Of a DNA stretch of 64,000 bases, positions 8,096-15,992 are shown piece after piece. The translations under genes were made by a program, and so were the position numbers. The stretch is from Xenophilus sp. Marseille-Q4582. Lineage in GTDB: Bacteria > Pseudomonadota > Gammaproteobacteria > Burkholderiales > Burkholderiaceae_C. The DNA is taken from positions 124,001 through 188,000 of the forward strand of contig NZ_CAKAKO010000001.1 of the NCBI RefSeq assembly GCF_916700565.1. Reading direction: 5' to 3'. How positions within the stretch are numbered: the stretch's first letter is position 1; the number at the start of each line of letters is the position of its first letter. The notes beneath the pieces were generated by a model. It was given only the letters and a program-made list of their open reading frames with translations, had not been told where the DNA came from and searched no databases.

Positions 8096-10591
8096 ATGTC
8101 CCAGTTCAATGTGAAGAAGGTCGCCGTGCTCGGCGCCGGCGTGATGGGCGCGCAGATTGCGGCCCACCTCGTCAACGTGCGCGTGCCGGTCGTGCTGTTC
8201 GACCTCCCCGATAACAAGACCCCCACGCTCCCCGCTTCGCGTGGTTCGCTGCCCCCCGAGGGGGCTGGTGCCGCCTTGGGGCGGCCCGGCGTCGGCACCG
8301 AAGGCCCCAAGAACGGCATCGTCCTCAAGGCCATCGACAACCTCAAGAAGCTCAAGCCCGCGCCGCTGGGCGTGCCGGAAGACGCCGAGCTGATCCAGGC
8401 GGCCAACTACGAAGAGCACCTCGCGCTGCTGGGCGAGTGCGACCTCGTGATCGAGGCCATCGCCGAGCGCATGGACTGGAAGCTCGACCTGTACAAAAAG
8501 ATCGCGCCGCATGTCGCGCCGCACGCGATCCTGGCCTCCAACACCTCGGGCCTGTCGATCACGAAGCTGGCAGAAGCCGTGCCTGAGAGCATCCGCCCGC
8601 GTTTTTGCGGCATCCACTTCTTCAACCCGCCGCGCTACATGACGCTGGTGGAACTGATCCCCACGCCCACCACCAACGCGCAGGTGCTCGACGACCTCGA
8701 GACCTTCGCCGTCAGCGTGCTGGGCAAGGGCGTGGTGCGCGCCAAGGACACGCCCAACTTCATCGCCAACCGCATCGGCATCGCCGGCATGCTGGCCACG
8801 CTCAAGGAGGTCGAGAAGTTCGATCTGAGCTTCGACGTGGTGGACGACCTGACCGGCAAGCGCCTGGGCCGCGCCAGCAGCGGCACCTTCCGCACGGCCG
8901 ACGTGGTGGGCCTGGACACGCTCGCCCACGTGGTCAAGACGCTGCAGGACAACCTGAGCGAGGCGACCGATCCGTTCTACCCGAACTTCGCCACGCCGCC
9001 TGTGCTGGCGAAGCTGCTGGAACTCGGAAACCTGGGCAACAAGACCAAAGCCGGCTTCTACAAGAAGGCGGGCCGCGACATCCTGCGTTTCGACTTGGCC
9101 AAGGGTGACTACGTGCCCGCGGGCGCCAAGGCCGACGAGGTCTACGGCCGCATGCTCAAGAAGCCGGCCGGCGAACGCCTGAAGCTGCTGCGCAACGCCG
9201 AAGGCCTGAACGGGCAGAACCAAGGCCAGTTCCTCTGGGCCATCCTGCGCGACGGCTTCCACTACGCGGCCGTGCACCTGGCCGACATCGCCGAGAGCGC
9301 GCGCGACGTGGACCTGGCGATGCGCTGGGGCTTCGGCATGCAGCAAGGCCCCTTCGAGCTGTGGCAGGAAGCCGGCTGGTCGCAGGTCGCGCAGTGGATC
9401 CAGGAAGACATCGATGCCGGCAAGGCGCTCTCGAAGGCGCCTCTGCCCGCGTGGGTGTTCAATGGTCCGGTGGCCGAGGCCGGTGGCGTGCACACGCCCG
9501 AAGGCTCGTGGAGCGCCGCCGAGCAGCGCTTCGTGCCCGAGCGCCGTCTGCCCGTGCATGCACGCCAGCTCTTCCCTGAATCCGTGCGCGGCAGCGGCGC
9601 GAAGCGGGCCGAAGAGGCAGGCACCACGATCAGCGATGAAGGCGACGTGCGCGTGTGGACGCTGGATGGCGAAGTGCTGATCGCCAGCCTGCATTCGAAG
9701 ATGAACGCCATCAGCCCCGACGTGGCCGAAGCGCTGGGTGAGGCTGTGGCGCTGGCCGAGCGCGAGTACAAGGGCTTGGTGATCTGGTCGCCGGACGACA
9801 AGTTCTCCGTCGGCGCCGACCTGCAGGCCATGCTGCCCGCCTTCGTGGTGGCCGGCATCGACGCCGTGGAAGGGGCCGAGCAGGCGCTGCAGGACGTGAT
9901 GCTGCGCATCCGCTATGCCCACGTGCCCGTGGTGGCCGCCGTGCGCGGCCTGGCGCTGGGTGGCGGCTGCGAGCTGGCTATCTACAGCGCGCGCCGCGTG
10001 GCCGCGATGGAAAGCTACATCGGCCTGGTGGAAGTGGGCGTGGGCCTGGTGCCCGGCGCCGGCGGCCTGACCTACATCGCGCGCCGCGCCGCCGAGAACG
10101 CGGCGGCCTCGACGGGCACCGACCTGCTGCCCTTCCTCACTGAAGGTTTCACGGCCGCGGCCATGGCCAAGGTCGGCACCAGCGCGCTGGAATCGAAGAA
10201 GCTCGGCTACCTGGTCGAGGGCGACGTGATCGTGCCGCACAAGGACGAACTGCTGTACGTCGCCATCCAGCAGGCCAAGGCGATGCAGGAGGCCGGCTGG
10301 CGCCCGCCCATGAAGCGCCCCTTCCGCGTGGCGGGCCGCAGCGGCGCCGCCACCATCCGTGGCCAGCTGGTCAACATGCGCGACGGCGGCTTCATCAGCG
10401 CGCACGACTTCCACATCGCGAGCCTGATCGCGAACGTGGTCACGGGCGGCGACGTTGATGCCGGCACCCTCGTCACCGAGGAGTACCTGATGGGCCTGGA
10501 GCGCGCCGCCTTCTGCGCGCTGGTGCAGCACCCCAAGACCCAGGAACGGATCATGGGCATGCTCTCGACCGGCAAGCCGGTCCGCAACTGA
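8096..10591 (+). CDS. 3-Hydroxyacyl-CoA dehydrogenase / enoyl-CoA hydratase, with an in-frame repeat insertion
   Basis: This 831-aa bifunctional beta-oxidation enzyme carries the NAD-binding 3-hydroxyacyl-CoA dehydrogenase half first (VAVLGAGVMGAQIAAHL near residue 9) and the crotonase-type hydratase half at the C-terminus (ADLQAMLPAF, then RGLALGGGCELAIYSARR). This is the FadN-like domain order. Between FDLP and EGPKNGIVLKAI the family normally has only a couple of residues. Here about 30 Gly/Pro/Ala-rich residues are inserted, encoded by a 73-nt repeat (8219-8291) that also occurs at 29261-29333. The insert lies in the Rossmann domain, so activity may be affected. Start chosen at the MSQFNVKKVAV methionine. 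Confidence 0.93.
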   Translation: MSQFNVKKVAVLGAGVMGAQIAAHLVNVRVPVVLFDLPDNKTPTLPASRGSLPPEGAGAALGRPGVGTEGPKNGIVLKAIDNLKKLKPAPLGVPEDAELIQAANYEEHLALLGECDLVIEAIAERMDWKLDLYKKIAPHVAPHAILASNTSGLSITKLAEAVPESIRPRFCGIHFFNPPRYMTLVELIPTPTTNAQVLDDLETFAVSVLGKGVVRAKDTPNFIANRIGIAGMLATLKEVEKFDLSFDVVDDLTGKRLGRASSGTFRTADVVGLDTLAHVVKTLQDNLSEATDPFYPNFATPPVLAKLLELGNLGNKTKAGFYKKAGRDILRFDLAKGDYVPAGAKADEVYGRMLKKPAGERLKLLRNAEGLNGQNQGQFLWAILRDGFHYAAVHLADIAESARDVDLAMRWGFGMQQGPFELWQEAGWSQVAQWIQEDIDAGKALSKAPLPAWVFNGPVAEAGGVHTPEGSWSAAEQRFVPERRLPVHARQLFPESVRGSGAKRAEEAGTTISDEGDVRVWTLDGEVLIASLHSKMNAISPDVAEALGEAVALAEREYKGLVIWSPDDKFSVGADLQAMLPAFVVAGIDAVEGAEQALQDVMLRIRYAHVPVVAAVRGLALGGGCELAIYSARRVAAMESYIGLVEVGVGLVPGAGGLTYIARRAAENAAASTGTDLLPFLTEGFTAAAMAKVGTSALESKKLGYLVEGDVIVPHKDELLYVAIQQAKAMQEAGWRPPMKRPFRVAGRSGAATIRGQLVNMRDGGFISAHDFHIASLIANVVTGGDVDAGTLVTEEYLMGLERAAFCALVQHPKTQERIMGMLSTGKPVRN
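8219..8291 (+). repeat. 73-nt dispersed repeat, copy 1 (inside the bifunctional enzyme gene)
   Basis: It starts ACCCCCACGCT, has a central hairpin GCCCCC-CGA-GGGGGC, and ends CCTTGGGGCGGCCCGGCG. The same ends and length are found at 29261-29333. It is translated as part of the enzyme. The composition is unlike the surrounding codons. Confidence 0.8.
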
Positions 10592-10598
10592 GCCGCGC

Positions 10599-11036
10599 AT
10601 GACCGCCAGCAGCAGCGCCGCCAGTCCCCTCTCCCGCGAGCGGGAGAGGGTTAGGGTGAGGGCAAGAGCACTCCGCTCCGACCCCACCGAGGCAGAGTCG
10701 CTGCTGTGGTTTCACCTGCGCGATCGCCGGCTCGGCGGGTTCAAGTTCCGACGTCAACGACCCATCGGCCCGTACTTTGCGGATTTCGTATGCGTCGAAG
10801 AAAAGCTCGTCATCGAACTGGACGGCGGGCAGCACGTCGAGCGGGCCGAGCGCGATGCCGTGCGAACTGCATGTCTCGAGCGCGAAGGGTTTCGCGTGCT
10901 GCGCTTCTGGAACAACGAGGTGCTGACGCAGACGCCTGCGGTGCTCGAACAGATCCTTCGCGCTTGCACGCACCCTCACCCCAACCCTCTCCCGCCAGCG
11001 GGAGAGGGAGAAAGTCAACAAGGACCCCTGACATGA
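10599..11036 (+). CDS. DUF559 (Vsr-like) endonuclease-domain protein
   Basis: This 145-aa protein contains a complete DUF559 domain: ALRSDPTEAESLLWFHLRDR, GFKFRRQRPIGPYFADFVC, KLVIELDGGQH and RFWNNEVL. The family is related to very-short-patch-repair endonucleases of the PD-(D/E)XK type, and the Asp/Glu positions in ADFVC and IELDG are present. Its first 25 and last 20 residues are not family sequence: they are translations of palindromic repeats at 10627-10662 and 10973-11008. It sits between the bifunctional enzyme and the thiolase, with its stop overlapping the thiolase start by ATGA. No beta-oxidation role is expected; it looks like an inserted cassette. Confidence 0.85.
   Translation: MTASSSAASPLSRERERVRVRARALRSDPTEAESLLWFHLRDRRLGGFKFRRQRPIGPYFADFVCVEEKLVIELDGGQHVERAERDAVRTACLEREGFRVLRFWNNEVLTQTPAVLEQILRACTHPHPNPLPPAGEGESQQGPLT
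10627..10662 (+). repeat. Palindromic repeat flanking DUF559, left copy
   Basis: An 11-bp perfect stem CCCTCTCCCGC / GCGGGAGAGGG with a 2-nt loop (10627-10650) is followed by TTAGGGTGAGGG. The 36-nt unit is an inverted copy of 10973-11008, differing at three positions. It resembles widespread REP-type palindromes of proteobacteria. Confidence 0.85.
10973..11008 (-). repeat. Palindromic repeat flanking DUF559, right copy
   Basis: CCCTCACCCCAA (10973-10984) is followed by the same 11-bp stem-loop (10985-11008, loop CA). It is oriented opposite to the left copy, so the two face each other across the DUF559 gene. The ribosome-binding site of the thiolase gene lies just past it. Confidence 0.85.
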
Positions 11037-12229
11037 AACAGATCCAGGACGCCTACATCGTCGCCGCCACGCGCACCCCCATCGGCAAGTCGCACCGCGG
11101 CTTCTTCCGCAACACCCGGCCCGACGACCTGCTGGCCACCACGCTGAAGGCGGCGCTGGCGCAGGTGCCGCGGCTCGATCCGCAGACCATCGAGGACATC
11201 GTCTGCGGCTGCGCCATCCCCGAGGCGCAGCAGGGCCTCAACGTCGCGCGCATCGGCGCCGTGCTGGCCGGCCTGCCCACCAGCGTGGGCGGCATCACCG
11301 TCAACCGCTTCTGCGCCTCGGGGCTGTCGGCGGTGCAGATGGCGGCCGACCGCATCCGCGTGGGCGAGGCCGAGGTGATGATCGCCGCCGGCGTGGAAAG
11401 CATGAGCATGGTGCCGATGATGGGCAACGCGCCTTCGCTGTCGCCGTCCATCTTCGAACGCGACGGCGACGTGGGCATCGCCTACGGCATGGGCCTCACC
11501 GCCGAGAAGGTGGCGCAGCAGTGGAAGGTGAGCCGCGAGGCGCAGGACGCCTTCGCGCTGCAGTCGCACCAGCGTGCGCTCGCGGCGCAGCAGGCCGGTG
11601 AGTTCGCCGACGAGATCACGCCCATCGAGGTGACCGACCGCGGCTTCGACGCCGCGACCGGCGAGGCCACGTCGAAGACGCGCACGGTGAGCCTGGACGA
11701 AGGCCCGCGGCTGGACACCAGCCTCGAAGGACTGGCCAAGCTGCGCACCGTGTTCGCCGCGCGCGGCAGCGTCACGGCGGGCAACAGTTCGCAGACCTCC
11801 GACGGCGCGGGCGCGCTGATCCTTGCCAGCGAGGCGGCCTGCCAGAAGTACGACCTGCAGCCGCTGGCGCGCTTCGTGAGCTTCGCGAGCAAGGGCGTGC
11901 CGCCGTCCATCATGGGCATCGGTCCCATCGAGGCGATTCCCGCCGCGCTGCGCTATGCCGGGCTGAAGCAGGACGACATCGACTGGATCGAACTGAACGA
12001 GGCTTTCGCCGCCCAGTCGCTGGCGGTGCTGAACACGCTGAAGCTGGACCCGGCCAAGGTCAACCCGATGGGCGGCGCGATCGCGCTGGGCCACCCGCTG
12101 GGCGCGACCGGCGCTATCCGATCGGCGACAGTGGTTCACGCCCTGCGCCGCAAGAATCTGAAGTACGGCATGGTCACCATGTGCGTGGGCATGGGGCAGG
12201 GCGCTGCCGGCATCTTCGAGCGCGTGTAG
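11033..12229 (+). CDS. Acetyl-CoA C-acyltransferase (thiolase)
   Basis: This 398-aa thiolase completes beta-oxidation by thiolytic cleavage of 3-ketoacyl-CoA. The nucleophilic Cys lies in VNRFCASGLSAVQMAADRI. The C-terminal active-site motifs are LNEAFAAQSLAVL, GGAIALGHPLGATGAI and the final CVGMGQGAAGIFE. The start ATG at 11033 overlaps the DUF559 stop and is preceded by CAAGGA; the protein begins MKQIQDAYIVAATRTPIGK as usual for the family. In related operons this gene directly follows the bifunctional enzyme; here a repeat-bracketed DUF559 gene separates them. Confidence 0.94.
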   Translation: MKQIQDAYIVAATRTPIGKSHRGFFRNTRPDDLLATTLKAALAQVPRLDPQTIEDIVCGCAIPEAQQGLNVARIGAVLAGLPTSVGGITVNRFCASGLSAVQMAADRIRVGEAEVMIAAGVESMSMVPMMGNAPSLSPSIFERDGDVGIAYGMGLTAEKVAQQWKVSREAQDAFALQSHQRALAAQQAGEFADEITPIEVTDRGFDAATGEATSKTRTVSLDEGPRLDTSLEGLAKLRTVFAARGSVTAGNSSQTSDGAGALILASEAACQKYDLQPLARFVSFASKGVPPSIMGIGPIEAIPAALRYAGLKQDDIDWIELNEAFAAQSLAVLNTLKLDPAKVNPMGGAIALGHPLGATGAIRSATVVHALRRKNLKYGMVTMCVGMGQGAAGIFERV

Positions 12230-12271
12230 CCCACCCGGCCCGGCGCCGTGCCCACCAGGAGACAGAACCAC

Positions 12272-13108
12272 ATGAACAAAGAGGTGCACATCTTCGATCA
12301 GGCGCTGGCGCTGGAACACAGCGACACGCAGTCCGGCCTGTTTGCGGGCACGGCCAGCGCGGACTACTGGAACATGGTGGGGCCCTTCGGCGGCACCACC
12401 GCGGCCCTGATGCTGCGCGCTGTGCTCCAGCACCCCGACCTGCTGGGCACGCCCATCGCGCTGACGGTGAACTATGCCTCGGCCATCGGGCCGGGGGCGC
12501 TCGAGGTGCTGGCCATTCCGGTGCGCACCAACCGCTCCACGCAGCACTGGCGCATGGAAATCCGCCAGCCCGGCGAAGACGGGCGCATGCAGGTCAACAC
12601 CACGGCCACGGCTGTGACGGCGGCCCGCCGCGACACCTGGAGCGGCCATGACCTGCCCATGCCCGCCGTGCCCCGGCCCGCCGACGTGGCCCGCTTCGAC
12701 ATGGGCCCCAAGGGCGTGGCCTGGTTCAACAAGTACGAGATGCGGCCCGTCCGTGGCCCGATCCCGTCGCGCTGGGAAGGCGAAGAGAGCCCGAGCGAGA
12801 CCCTGCTGTGGCTGCGCGACGCGCAACCGCGTGCGCTGGACTTCTGCGCGCTGGCCGCGATGAGCGACCTGTTCTACCCGCGCGTGTGGCTGCGCCGCGC
12901 GAAGCACGTGCCGGCCGGCACGGTGTCCATCACCACCTATTTCCATGCCGGCGAAGCCGAGCTGGCCGAGGCGGGCACGGGCTACCTGCTGGGCCGCGCG
13001 CAGGGCCAGCAGTTCTTCAACGGCTTCTTCGATCAGGCGGCGCAGCTGTGGAGCGAGGGCGGGCGGCTGCTCGCCACCAGCAGCCAGATCGTCTACTTCA
13101 AAGAATAG
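12272..13108 (+). CDS. Acyl-CoA thioesterase-like protein (double hot-dog)
   Basis: This 278-aa protein resembles TesB/thioesterase-superfamily double hot-dog proteins: GPFGGTTAALMLRAVLQHP in the first half and FCALAAMSDLFYPRVW with SITTYFHA in the second. It would hydrolyse acyl-CoA to free acid and CoA, relieving CoA sequestration during beta-oxidation. The chosen ATG follows CAGGAGACAGAACC; a GTG 24 nt earlier is less likely. It is 42 nt downstream of the thiolase and 8 nt upstream of the SDR gene. Substrate chain length is unknown. Confidence 0.8.
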   Translation: MNKEVHIFDQALALEHSDTQSGLFAGTASADYWNMVGPFGGTTAALMLRAVLQHPDLLGTPIALTVNYASAIGPGALEVLAIPVRTNRSTQHWRMEIRQPGEDGRMQVNTTATAVTAARRDTWSGHDLPMPAVPRPADVARFDMGPKGVAWFNKYEMRPVRGPIPSRWEGEESPSETLLWLRDAQPRALDFCALAAMSDLFYPRVWLRRAKHVPAGTVSITTYFHAGEAELAEAGTGYLLGRAQGQQFFNGFFDQAAQLWSEGGRLLATSSQIVYFKE

Positions 13109-13116
13109 GGCTCCTC

Positions 13117-13869
13117 ATGACGGCGACTTCCCGCAAGGCGGCGCTGATCGTCGGCGCCGGCGATGCCACCGGCGGCGCCATTGCGCGGGCTTTCGCGCGC
13201 GAAGGCTATGTGGCCTGCGTCACGCGGCGCAGCGCCGACAAGCTGCAGCCGCTGGTCGCGCAGATCGAGGCCGAGGGCGGCCAGGCGCGCGCCTTCGGCA
13301 GCGACGCGCGCAAGGAAGAGGAGGTGGTCGCGCTCGTCGAGCAGATCGAGACCACCGTCGGCCCGATCGAGGTGATGGTGTTCAACATCGGCGCCAACGT
13401 GCCCGAAAGCATCCTCACCGAAACGGCGCGCAAGTACTTCAAGGTGTGGGAGATGGCCTGCTTCTCGGGCTTTCTCAATGCGCGCGAAGTGGCCAAACGC
13501 ATGGTGGCGCGCGAAATGCCCGCCAGCGGCCACCGCGGCACGATCCTGTTCACCGGCGCCACGGCCTCGCTGCGCGGCGGCGCCAACTTCGCGGCCTTCT
13601 CGGGCGCCAAGATGGCGCTGCGCGCATTGGCCCAGAGCATGGCGCGCGAGCTGGGGCCGCAGGGCGTGCACGTGGCGCACACGATCATCGACGGGGCCAT
13701 CGACACCGAGTTCATCCGCAGCAACTTCCCCGAGCGCTATGCGCTCAAGGCGCAGGATGGCATCCTCAACCCCGACCACATCGCGCAGAGCTATGTGATG
13801 CTGCACCGCCAGCCGCGCGATGCGTGGACCCACGAGCTGGACCTGCGGCCGTGGATGGAGAAGTTCTGA
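13117..13869 (+). CDS. SDR family oxidoreductase with Phe in place of the catalytic Tyr
   Basis: This 250-aa protein has a modified Rossmann motif, VGAGDATGGAIARAFAREG, at residues 11-29. The active-site segment reads ATASLRGGANFAAFSGAK: the Ser/Thr and Lys positions of the classical S-Y-K set are recognisable, but the Tyr of YxxxK is Phe. This may be a subfamily trait and could mean altered or no dehydrogenase chemistry. It lies inside the acyl-CoA operon, so it may act on a hydroxyacyl intermediate or serve another role. The start is preceded by AGGGCTCCTC. Confidence 0.82.
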   Translation: MTATSRKAALIVGAGDATGGAIARAFAREGYVACVTRRSADKLQPLVAQIEAEGGQARAFGSDARKEEEVVALVEQIETTVGPIEVMVFNIGANVPESILTETARKYFKVWEMACFSGFLNAREVAKRMVAREMPASGHRGTILFTGATASLRGGANFAAFSGAKMALRALAQSMARELGPQGVHVAHTIIDGAIDTEFIRSNFPERYALKAQDGILNPDHIAQSYVMLHRQPRDAWTHELDLRPWMEKF

Positions 13870-13948
13870 TGCGCGGCATGCGCGGCATGCGCGGAACACC
13901 GCCGTCCGGCCCACGCACCCGAGCCTTTCAAAAGAACCGGAGACAACC

Positions 13949-14548
13949 GTGACCCAGACCGTCGACTTCTTCTTTGATGTGGGCAGCTCTGCCGCTTACC
14001 TGGCCTGGACGCAGCTGCCCCGGCTGCGCACGGACACGGGCGCGCAGATCGTCCACAAGCCGATGCTGCTGGGTGCCGTGTTCCAGGCCATCGGCAACCG
14101 TTCGCCGGCCGAGGTGAAGGCCAAGGGCGACTACATGCTGCAGGACTTCGGCCGCTTCGCCCAGCGCTACGGCGTGCCCTTCGCGTTCAACCCGCATTTC
14201 CCGGTCAACACCCTGACGCTGATGCGCGGCGCCACCGCCTTGCTGATGAAGCAGCCCGAGCGCTTCGAGGCCTACGTCGCCGCCGTGTTCCAGGCGATGT
14301 GGGTCGACGGCGTGAACATGGGCGATGCGGCCCAGGTGGGCGCCGTGCTGCACCGGGCCGGCTTCGATCCGCAGGCCGTGCTGGCGCTCGCGGCCGAGCC
14401 GGAGGTCAAGGAGCAGCTCAAGGCCGTGACCACCGAAGCCATCGAGCGTGGCGTGTTCGGCGCGCCCACCTTCTTCGTCGGCGACCAGATGTTCTGGGGC
14501 CAGGACCGGCTCGATTTCGTGCGCGAAACTCTCGCGTCCTCTTCCTAA
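13949..14548 (+). CDS. 2-Hydroxychromene-2-carboxylate isomerase-like (DsbA/GST-kappa fold) protein
   Basis: This 199-aa thioredoxin-fold protein begins TVDFFFDVGSSAAYLAW, the HCCA-isomerase/GST-kappa N-terminal pattern, with GVPFAFNPHFPVNTL and a late GVFGAPTFFVGDQMFWGQDRL segment. Family members isomerise hydroxychromene carboxylates in aromatic degradation or act as glutathione-dependent enzymes. The GTG start is placed 7 nt after CCGGAGACA. Presence in this operon hints that some substrates are aromatic- or ring-derived acyl-CoAs, an inference only. Confidence 0.82.
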   Translation: MTQTVDFFFDVGSSAAYLAWTQLPRLRTDTGAQIVHKPMLLGAVFQAIGNRSPAEVKAKGDYMLQDFGRFAQRYGVPFAFNPHFPVNTLTLMRGATALLMKQPERFEAYVAAVFQAMWVDGVNMGDAAQVGAVLHRAGFDPQAVLALAAEPEVKEQLKAVTTEAIERGVFGAPTFFVGDQMFWGQDRLDFVRETLASSS

Positions 14549-14563
14549 CCTTCGCATCCGACC

Positions 14564-15328
14564 ATGAGCGACATCCTGCAGCACACCGAAGCCGGTGTGA
14601 GCACCCTGACCTTCAACCGCCTGGACAAGAAGAATTCCATCACCAGCGCCATGTACGCGCAGCTGGCCGACGCTCTGGAGCAGGCGAAGGACGACGCGGC
14701 CGTGCGCTGCGTGCTCATCCAGGGCGACGCGACCATCTTCTCGGCCGGCAACGACATCGGCGACTTCCTCAACGCCCCGCCCTCGACGCAGGACTCGCCG
14801 GTGTTCCGCTTCCTGCGCAACATCGCGCAGTTCCCCAAGCCCATCGTGGCAGCGGTTTGCGGGCCGGCCGTGGGCATCGGCACCACGCTGCTCTTCCACT
14901 GCGACCTGGTCTATGCCGGCGACAACGCGGCCTTCTCGATGCCCTTCGTGAACCTGGGCCTGTGCCCCGAGGCGGCGTCGAGCCTGCTGGTGCCGCAGAT
15001 GTTCGGCTATCACCGCGCCGCCGAGGCGCTGCTGCTGGGCGAGCCCTTCATGGCCGAGGCGGCGCTCGAAGTGGGCCTGGTCAACCGCGTGGTGCCGCCC
15101 ACGGAATGCAACGGCATCGCGCAGCAGCAGGCGCGCAAGCTCGCGGCCAAGCCGCTGTCAGCACTGGTTGAGACCAAGCGCCTGATGAAGAAGGGCCAGA
15201 CCGCCGTGGTGCTGGAACGCATGGCGGAAGAAGGCGCGAGCTTCGGCCGCATGCTGCGCGAGCCCGCCGCGCGCGAGGCCTTCACGGCCTTCATGGAAAA
15301 GCGCAAGCCCGACTTCAGCAAGGTCTGA
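14564..15328 (+). CDS. Enoyl-CoA hydratase/isomerase family protein
   Basis: This 254-aa crotonase-fold protein has the two oxyanion-hole regions FSAGNDIGDFLN (near residue 63) and AAVCGPAVGIGTTLLFHCDL, then the FSMPFVNLGLCPEAASS segment. The Glu expected in hydratase catalysis is not clearly in the standard place, so an isomerase or other crotonase activity is possible. The start is 15 nt after the isomerase-like gene. It is a second crotonase in the cluster besides the domain of the bifunctional enzyme, suggesting specialised substrates. Confidence 0.88.
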   Translation: MSDILQHTEAGVSTLTFNRLDKKNSITSAMYAQLADALEQAKDDAAVRCVLIQGDATIFSAGNDIGDFLNAPPSTQDSPVFRFLRNIAQFPKPIVAAVCGPAVGIGTTLLFHCDLVYAGDNAAFSMPFVNLGLCPEAASSLLVPQMFGYHRAAEALLLGEPFMAEAALEVGLVNRVVPPTECNGIAQQQARKLAAKPLSALVETKRLMKKGQTAVVLERMAEEGASFGRMLREPAAREAFTAFMEKRKPDFSKV

Positions 15329-15382
15329 GGGCCTGTGCTGTTGTTGCCCTGCTTTCCCAACGCCCGACCTTTCTGACGATCC

Positions 15383-15892
15383 GTGCTGTCCCCTGCCATC
15401 GCCAATCCTGCCGCCACGGCCCCCGTTGCTGCGGCGGCCTTCGAGCCTGAGTTCATCCAGTTGGTGAGAGATGTCATCGAGCAGCACGTGCCTTTCAACC
15501 GGGTGCTGGGCCTGGAGGCCACCGAGATCACGCCCGCCGGGGTGGCGGGCCGCATCGCGATGCGGCCTGAACTGGTCGGCAGCGTGGCGCACCAGCGGCT
15601 GCATGGCGGCGTCATCAGCGCGGCGCTCGATTCGATGGCCGGTCTGGCCATCATGGCGGCCATCGCCGCCCGCCATCTGGACGAGCCGCCCGCCAGGCGC
15701 CTGCAGCGCTTCGGACGCCTGGGCACCATCGACCTGCGGGTCGACTACCTGCGCCAGGGCATCGGCACCGAGTTCCGGCTGACGGCGCGCGTCCTTCGCC
15801 TGGGCTCGCGGGTGGCCAGCACGCAGATGGAGTGCCTGGGCGCGGAGGGCGAGCTGATCGCGACCGGCGCTGCGGCTTATATCGTGTCCTGA
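15383..15892 (+). CDS. PaaI/YigI-like thioesterase (hot-dog fold)
   Basis: This 169-aa single hot-dog protein carries the typical LHGGVISAALDSMAGLAIM active-site helix (residues 73-91), with RVDYLRQG and ASTQMECLG strands following. It probably hydrolyses medium- or long-chain or aryl acyl-CoA. The GTG at 15383 gives the expected N-terminus; no strong ribosome-binding site is seen before it. It is the last gene of the acyl-CoA cluster and faces the convergent ABC operon. Confidence 0.82.
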   Translation: MLSPAIANPAATAPVAAAAFEPEFIQLVRDVIEQHVPFNRVLGLEATEITPAGVAGRIAMRPELVGSVAHQRLHGGVISAALDSMAGLAIMAAIAARHLDEPPARRLQRFGRLGTIDLRVDYLRQGIGTEFRLTARVLRLGSRVASTQMECLGAEGELIATGAAAYIVS

Positions 15893-15893
15893 T

Positions 15894-15930
15894 GCCGATA
15901 GGCCGCAAGGGCCATGCGGCGGCCATCGGC
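15894..15930. terminator. Possible terminator between convergent operons
   Basis: GCCGAT-A-GGCCGC pairs with GCGGC-GGCC-ATCGGC around a short loop just after the thioesterase stop. No T-tract follows, so the call is tentative. Confidence 0.35.
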
Positions 15931-15992
15931 GCCACCGCGGCGTCGGAAGGCGGGGCCCTTCGGAGCCGCGCGCCCGCAGGGCCGGCTGCGCG

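Noticed and set aside
10627-11008. A CRISPR or phage origin for the two palindromic repeats around DUF559
   Set aside because: There are only two copies, inverted and not regularly spaced, with a gene between; REP-type palindromes explain them better.
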